Positions 58,695-64,000 of a stretch of 64,000 nucleotides of DNA are shown one piece after another (the stretch's first letter is position 1; each line of letters starts with the position of its first letter). The DNA comes from Clavelina lepadiformis (lineage: Eukaryota; Chordata; Ascidiacea; Aplousobranchia; Clavelinidae): the NCBI RefSeq assembly GCF_947623445.1, contig NC_135248.1:5146977-5210976 (forward strand), in the 5' to 3' direction. Below the pieces are notes generated by a model. The model was not told the DNA's origin. It saw only the letters and a program-made list of their open reading frames with translations, and made no database searches. The position numbers were made by a program, and so were the translations under genes.

Positions 58695-61600
58695 ATGGCT
58701 GGGTTAGGCAGGTTATGTTCTTATCATCAAGTTGTTCGAAGAATGTCTGACATTGTTGTACGTGAATCACAACCAACAAAGTTTACAGTTGTCAAAGGAA
58801 AATTCATTCGCACACCAGTTGAAACTCCGACAGCTACTGAAGAAGTTACACACACTGGACAGGTAAGTTGTTTAAAATAATGCTTTTAGTAAAATAGGAT
58901 ATGTAAATATATAATATTGATTTCAGTTTCCATTTTTTATCTTTATGCTAATGTCATCCAAGCGAAATAATAAGAATCTTAAATTTACAATTTTGGCAGT
59001 TTCTTTAACAATTCACGGTTTCTCAATCTTTTTTAATGTGACCCAATTTTGTTTGCTTTGCTATACCATATTACAAATTAATGGACTTTAGTATTATCTG
59101 TATCTATTAACCACAATTCATCATACACTAAAAAAATGTAACAAAAATGTCCTTAACCTTCGTCAGACTGCATATTTTTACACCGCTAACAGGCGGCATG
59201 GGTACAATTGTACCCACGTACATTTTCCATTGAAATTTACAAGTTAGTTATATTTTTTGTACGGTATGCCGTATTTATTGGTCAGAGCGTTTAAATACTG
59301 TGCTCTAGGGAAGTATAGCACGTGTTGCTGCACCAGTTCTCTCTCCATTCCCCTTTTATTTTTATCATCCTTTCTGCCCCTGCCATCAGCTATCATTTGT
59401 TATCTCCCTTCGTTATCTTCGTTATCCTTCCTTCGTTATCTCCCTTCGTCTCTTGCCTTAGATAAGACAAGGCACGTGCAGTATTAGAGTTTTTGATTAT
59501 ATTTGAGTAGGACTAGTAGGAATTGGTTAGTTTTCTGCCGGAATTGGTTAGGTGTAAACTGTAGATTGAAAATTGGTTGTACTGTAGGCTATAAGTTTTA
59601 TAAGGTTGGTGAAGAAATCATGAGTGATGGTGATCCAAAGCTAACCCCAAAGAACCCCATGGAAATCGAGGAGCTACACCGATTGTTGGCAGTTGCTATG
59701 TCTGCAGAGATCAGAAACGAAAACGACGTAAAACCAGGAAAGGCTGCGTGGCTTGCGTTCAGCCTGTGTGCGACGAACACTCCATAACAAAAACAAAGTG
59801 TATTACTTGTGACACTGACTAAACCCATCTCGACTAAGTTTTCTTTCATATTTCGGTGTCAAATAAATCATTTCTGTACTCTGTTTCATTCAACATTCAA
59901 AAAATTGTCTTTGTGTTATGTATACTGGCATTATTTAGATACACAATGTGCAAGGGTACAATTGTACCCATACCGCCTGTTAAGGGTGTAAAAACAACTC
60001 GACCCTAAATCTCGGTAACGTGCAAAGATTTTTTGCCAACATTTAGTCTGCATAATCTAACACAGAAATGTAGAGATGTCAGGAAGTTTCAGGTCTGTCG
60101 GGTTTCTAGAAAAAAGACTGTCGTATTTTAAAATTGGAATGGGTACAATTGTACCCATGCAGCCGGACGAAGGTTAACACCAAATCAAGTGAAATCGTAA
60201 TATGCGACAGTCGACATAAACACTATAAGATGTTGCAGTTAAAGCATCAAACGCTAATATGTCATAGCGACATATATGTCTTACCAGCTTGCTAAAGCAG
60301 AACTTTATTTGAATGCATCATTCTTCAAGGAAGGGCGCACTTTTTTCTTTGTTGTTTCACAATAAAACGTAATATGACATAACACAGTTTTACTAAAAAA
60401 TTTTATGGATTGTTTAACAATGGTTATAGCTTGGCTGGTTGAAAATTTTATGATTAATTGAAATGTTTATGTGCAGTTTCAAACACGCTACATCATAAAC
60501 AAAACCAAGTGGTCATGTAAGCAATGCCCAAATATGGATCGCAGCGATAAGATCCGTAATCCAATGGATAATTCACGGTAACCCAACTTTGGTCTTGGCC
60601 CATAGGATGGGAACCCATGGATTAATTTAAAACAAATACCCCAACTCTGCATTTTCAGCAATTTGTTTAACATTGCTGTTTGTTATGTTATGGCATTTTT
60701 CAGTGTAGTTATGTTTACTTCTCATAATTTCTTTAACCAGAACAATGGTTGAAGTTCAACAATAATTGTTGTGGCATTTCTCCCAGTTTGCATTTAAAAT
60801 TGGCAGTTGCAAGCAAATGCTTTATTATACCAAAGTCAGTTCATCTTGTTAGTTGTGCAAATCACATGAGTTTGTCAATTTTTATATATGATACTGTGTA
60901 TACATACTAACAATTATAAAATTTTTGATGTTTAATTTGCATTGTTATAATTTTATTCTGATTTCCATTTAAATATTCAATTGGACCCTAACTTCAGTAA
61001 TCGTAATATTGGTTATTAGTTTCGAAAGTGAACATGGACCAAAAAGATTCGCATTTGTGGGATACACACAATAGATTTTGATATTTATTCAAATCCGAAT
61101 CTGCTAACTTCACTCATATCCTTTTATCAAACTGCCTGTCGAGCAATAATATAATCGTGTTAAACTTGTCAGTTTGTTGTTTAAAAAAAACAAGTCTATT
61201 ATAAAAATTTTGTTCACACAATTTCACTCAAATTTATTGCAATCATTTAACTGTCTTCCGATTAGTGAGAATAACAAAAATTGGCAATATTCTGATTTGT
61301 ATTTGGCTGACACATCCGTACTTGGGAGTACTACTCAATAGATATTAAATAATGTTGATTAGTAGGGCATTCTGATCAAGATGTTTTGAGTCATTAAGTA
61401 TTACAATTACTATTTCTTTTGAAAGTAAATGTTTATTTGTAGTTTTATGAAGATAATGATTGGAGAAAAGCCAGATTTTATCAACGTACAAAATTGGTAT
61501 GTGTGTTATGTTTGCTTTAGTACAAATTTTAAGATTCATTGTTAGAATTTTATTTTGCTATAGATCCTTGTTACTCTTGTGACTAAAGCATTATTATGTA

Positions 61601-62875
61601 AATAATAATTACAATGACGTTGTACGTTTATTTTGGCTGTTACGACAATACAGTGATACTTATACAATAATGATAATGGTGTTTGGTACTTTGCATATCT
61701 TGTTTAATGCAGGTTAATCGCAATTGGGCCGTTAAAATGATCAATGAAATTCCTCCTATTGAAGTGGAAGGGAGAAAAGCAGTCTGTGATGGAAGAGATG
61801 GCCCAGATGGATCACCTGCATTGGGGCATCCCCGCGTCTACATCAACCTGGTAAAGCAAAGGTTTTAGAATGATATTCTGTTAACTACAGGGTTGTAACC
61901 GGTATGCAGCTTGTCCAATTTAACAATGATATCCTATTTTAACCATGAACAATGGGAGAATTTGTAAGATTTTAGAGTTCTGAAGTTACTGTACCATTTT
62001 CTTCAAAACTTTTCAAAGTTTTGTATAAATTATTGCAATTGTTTTATGAAATGATTGATCATTATAAGCTGATAATTTTGTATGCTCTCTGTTAATCGTG
62101 ATCATATGATGCAGTTGTATATTTTCTGAATATTCTCAGAATGGTTTTTTTCATGCACAACAAATGCAAATGATAATATCAATTCACATGCACCAGTAAA
62201 TTGAAATTCATATTATAAAAACCACTTCATTGGTTTAGTTTTATATCATTTCTGTAAAAATTTGTGTGCATTTGTGCAACAAGCATACCATAATGGAATA
62301 GAGTTTTTGTGGGGTAGAAGAGTGGGATATGTATGAAAAAAAGTTGAAAATCACAGTGTCAGTGGTTAAAATGCTCATATGTTGTATGGAGTGTTGTATT
62401 AAGTGCAGTAGATGTCAATTAATAAATCCTGGATGGTAAAAGTGCCATCAATCATTTATTCAACACAGAAATGTACCAAGAGGTTTGTTTACACTAATGT
62501 TTTTCTAACATAAAAAAATATTTTGGCTTTCGCAATATTTGTCAGATACACTGAATAAACTTTTTTGTTTAGAAATACAATGTACATAAAATTGAAAAAG
62601 GGCTTTTTAAGTGAAGTCTGGATTATTTACTGGGGATTCTATGATAAATTTTAAATGGACAAATTCCTTCTCAGGCAAATTAGATTTAATGGACGGGTGG
62701 ATTTGTCAACCGTAGATCTATTAAGTGGCTTCTGCTACATAGGGAACTATTTAGTTTGCAGGGTAAATTAACTTACTTACCATTAATCATTTCTGTTGTT
62801 TGATTGCAGGACAAAGGTGAACCCGAAAGCTGTATGTATTGCGGACTAAGATATGTTCAAAAACAACACCACTGA
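58695..62875 (+). CDS. NDUFS6: NADH dehydrogenase [ubiquinone] iron-sulfur protein 6 (complex I 13 kDa-A subunit), four exons
   Basis: A zinc-binding accessory subunit of the peripheral arm of mitochondrial complex I, needed for its assembly. Exons are 58695-58862, 61443-61496, 61713-61850 and 62810-62875, all in phase 0 with GT-AG borders, giving 141 residues. The second exon is only 54 nt (FYEDNDWRKARFYQRTKL) and was found by homology. The family blocks EEVTHTGQ, then ALGHPRVYINLDKG, then the C-terminal CMYCGLRY are present. The N-terminus is basic and lacks acids (RLCSYHQVVRRM), as in a mitochondrial presequence. Zinc ligands are expected to be Cys-x13-His-x14-Cys-x2-Cys; the first spacing is longer than in vertebrates. 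The stop is followed by AATAAA at 62920. Confidence 0.95.
59014..59052 (+). mobile_element. Possible hAT-type terminal fragment
   Basis: CACGGTTTCTCAATCTTTTT followed by AATGTGACCCAATTTTG resembles the common hAT end CAGTGGTTCTCAA-CTTTTT with GACCCA. No matching second end or 8-bp target duplication was found. Confidence 0.3.
59200..59215. repeat. 16-bp palindrome, copy 1, in piggyBac left end
   Basis: GGGTACAATTGTACCC, perfect palindrome; candidate transposase-binding site. Confidence 0.9.
59399..59448. repeat. Short degenerate tandem repeat (TTATCTCCCTTCG)
   Basis: Three to four imperfect copies of TTATC(TCC)CTTCG inside the piggyBac remnant. Confidence 0.7.
59694..59822 (+). pseudogene. 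piggyBac transposase C-terminal Cys-rich domain fragment
   Basis: The frame gives CYVC, then KRRKTRKGC, VACVQPVCDEHS and CITCDTD before a TAA. This is the Cys/His-rich zinc-binding end of piggyBac transposases, which binds the element's ends. The catalytic DDD domain is not present in the element. A longer overlapping frame from 59503 is a shadow. Confidence 0.75.
59954..59969. repeat. 16-bp palindrome, copy 2
   Basis: Same GGGTACAATTGTACCC, followed by the inverted AACAGGCGG block. Confidence 0.9.
60141..60156. repeat. 16-bp palindrome, copy 3, in piggyBac right end
   Basis: Same palindrome, 17 bp inside the right terminus. Confidence 0.9.
60178..61442. other. Remainder of NDUFS6 intron 1
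   Basis: AT-rich, nothing recognised apart from short random open frames. Confidence 0.6.
61851..62809. other. NDUFS6 intron 3
   Basis: 959 bp, AT-rich, ends in TTGATTGCAG; nothing else recognised. Confidence 0.85.
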
Positions 62876-62919
62876 CAAAGAACACCAAATATTTATTTCG
62901 ATTTTTTATCTATTCATCA

Positions 62920-62925
62920 AATAAA
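62920..62925 (+). promoter_or_regulatory. Polyadenylation signal of NDUFS6
   Basis: AATAAA 45 nt after the stop codon, the first one downstream. Confidence 0.75.
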
Positions 62926-63782
62926 GTACCAAATAGAACATAAGTGTATGCAATTTTGGGAACTTTCAACCAGGCGTGCTCAAACGTTTTTCGTATTTAA
63001 GCTAATTTTAAAACGGCGAGGTTAAATCCTCATACACTACAAAAAAAAATTAAAAAGCGGTTCAGTGTATTTCGATGGAGAAAAACCTGATAGTAAGTGA
63101 ATATGCACATTGTGAATTGCGTGCAATGTACTAGCTATGCGGTTGATCGTATTTGGCATCCCCTGCTTATACCATTCTGTCCTTAGGGATATTTTTTCCC
63201 ATTTAGGTACCGCTAGCAGCAAACTTCCCGTGGTTGATTTGTGACAACGCTGTGGTGCCGCTCTTTTACCTAGATTACATCAGTTCCCATCTATGATAAT
63301 TCCAGGTCGCATTTCACCTTTCACAAAGGTTGAATTAAGACTCATGTGAAAAGTTGTATATCTCCATGTGCTGTCACTAACGTGAATTGATCCTGTCAAT
63401 TAACATGGAAACCTAGTGTAAATATCAATTTTTACTATACCTCCACTGCAAAAAAACACCTTTCTATCGCTAATCCTTCGAACTAGACCACAGTTACGCA
63501 ACGTTTTTTGGTTTTATGCGGTGTCATGGCAGCCATTCCTCGAAGTTGGCTATTTTCCCTGTAATTAAACTCGTAAAACTAAAAGAAATGTACCTATTGT
63601 AGTTGTCAATAGAAACCCAAAATGACCACAGTCTGTGATTTTCAAAGTTAACGTGACGGATGTGAAGGGCTTGACAAGTCATCCGTTCAACATCCAACGT
63701 CATCGTACGTAGATAAAACAAAGGTCAAACGAACTCAAAGTACTTCGCGTGTGGCATAATCCCGAGGCGTGAGTACGCGGAA
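62926..63782. other. Intergenic after NDUFS6
   Basis: No gene recognised; a 65-codon minus-strand open frame at 63524-63721 matches nothing known to me. Confidence 0.5.
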
Positions 63783-63834
63783 ATGCCAATGCAGAATAAC
63801 ATCAACAAAAGATTACCACACCACTCACTCACAG
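63783..63834 (+). CDS. Possible first coding exon of an unknown gene
   Basis: ATG at 63783 opens a frame of 17 codons (MPMQNNINKRLPHHSLT) ending in ACAG before a strong donor GTGAGT at 63835. The splice site is good but the peptide is short and unrecognised, and the next exon would lie beyond or near the window end. Confidence 0.3.
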
Positions 63835-64000
63835 GTGAGTACAAGTACAGTGTTACGAAGTAGTTCAATAAATCCAGTGTTTCACAGGTTAGGACACGCT
63901 ATCCAACTGTTGAACAAATCAAATTAACAAATAGTCAAAAACTGTTAAGAAAAGATTAACGAAAATTAGCCAAGGACCAACATTCTAAATTTGTGCCTGG

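Larger units (their letters stand above)
59157..60173 (+). mobile_element. piggyBac-type DNA transposon remnant in NDUFS6 intron 1
   Basis: Both ends carry CCTTCGTC(A/C)G(A/G)CTGCAT as an inverted repeat and both are flanked by TTAA (59153-59156 and 60174-60177), the piggyBac target site. The left end continues with TTTACACC and AACAGGCGG, which recur inverted at about 59971-59992. The palindrome GGGTACAATTGTACCC occurs three times. At 1017 bp it keeps only the end of a transposase, so it is non-autonomous. Confidence 0.88.

Noticed and set aside
59503-59787. 94-codon plus-strand open frame in the piggyBac remnant
   Set aside because: It overlaps the Cys-rich transposase frame in another register and has no recognised domain.

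Overview
The window looks like nuclear DNA of an AT-rich invertebrate animal. The evidence is spliced genes with GT-AG introns, a gamma-tubulin and a complex I subunit of animal type, and pogo and piggyBac transposons. A tunicate is plausible, but the sequence alone does not fix the species.

Bases 1-49481 are one continuous tandem array of tRNA genes, all on the minus strand, already in progress at base 1. The basic unit is about 1180 bp and carries, in transcription order, tRNA-Lys(UUU), tRNA-Leu(AAG) and tRNA-Leu(UAG). I count 41 units plus a cut-off one at the left edge. They hold 41 Lys genes, 38 whole and one cut Leu(AAG) gene, 41 Leu(UAG)-position genes and 7 extra Leu(UAG) copies. Three units are short (944 bp: Leu(UAG) and Leu(AAG) fused into a chimera) and seven are long (1415 bp: the 235-bp inter-Leu module duplicated). 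These are the two products expected from unequal exchange between the two similar Leu genes. Variants are shared in blocks, giving higher-order repeats of about 2.4, 3.8, 5.7 and 9.2 kb and one pair of blocks 41 kb apart. Many Lys and Leu(UAG) copies carry changes at otherwise conserved positions (U33, C56, G53, A14); Leu(AAG) copies are more uniform.

At the right edge (49482-50131) a 248-bp spacer is followed by one inverted, partly decayed piece of the unit with a Leu(AAG) and a Leu(UAG) gene on the plus strand.

The rest (50.1-64 kb) is ordinary gene-bearing DNA. A complete three-exon gamma-tubulin gene lies on the minus strand (50769-53992). A truncated pogo-like DNA transposon with TA target duplication follows (55642-57000). 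A complete four-exon NDUFS6 gene lies on the plus strand (58695-62875), and its first intron holds a piggyBac remnant with TTAA target sites (59157-60173). A possible first exon of another plus-strand gene is near the right end. The two host genes have unrelated roles (microtubule nucleation and mitochondrial complex I), and nothing here suggests they act with the tRNA array.
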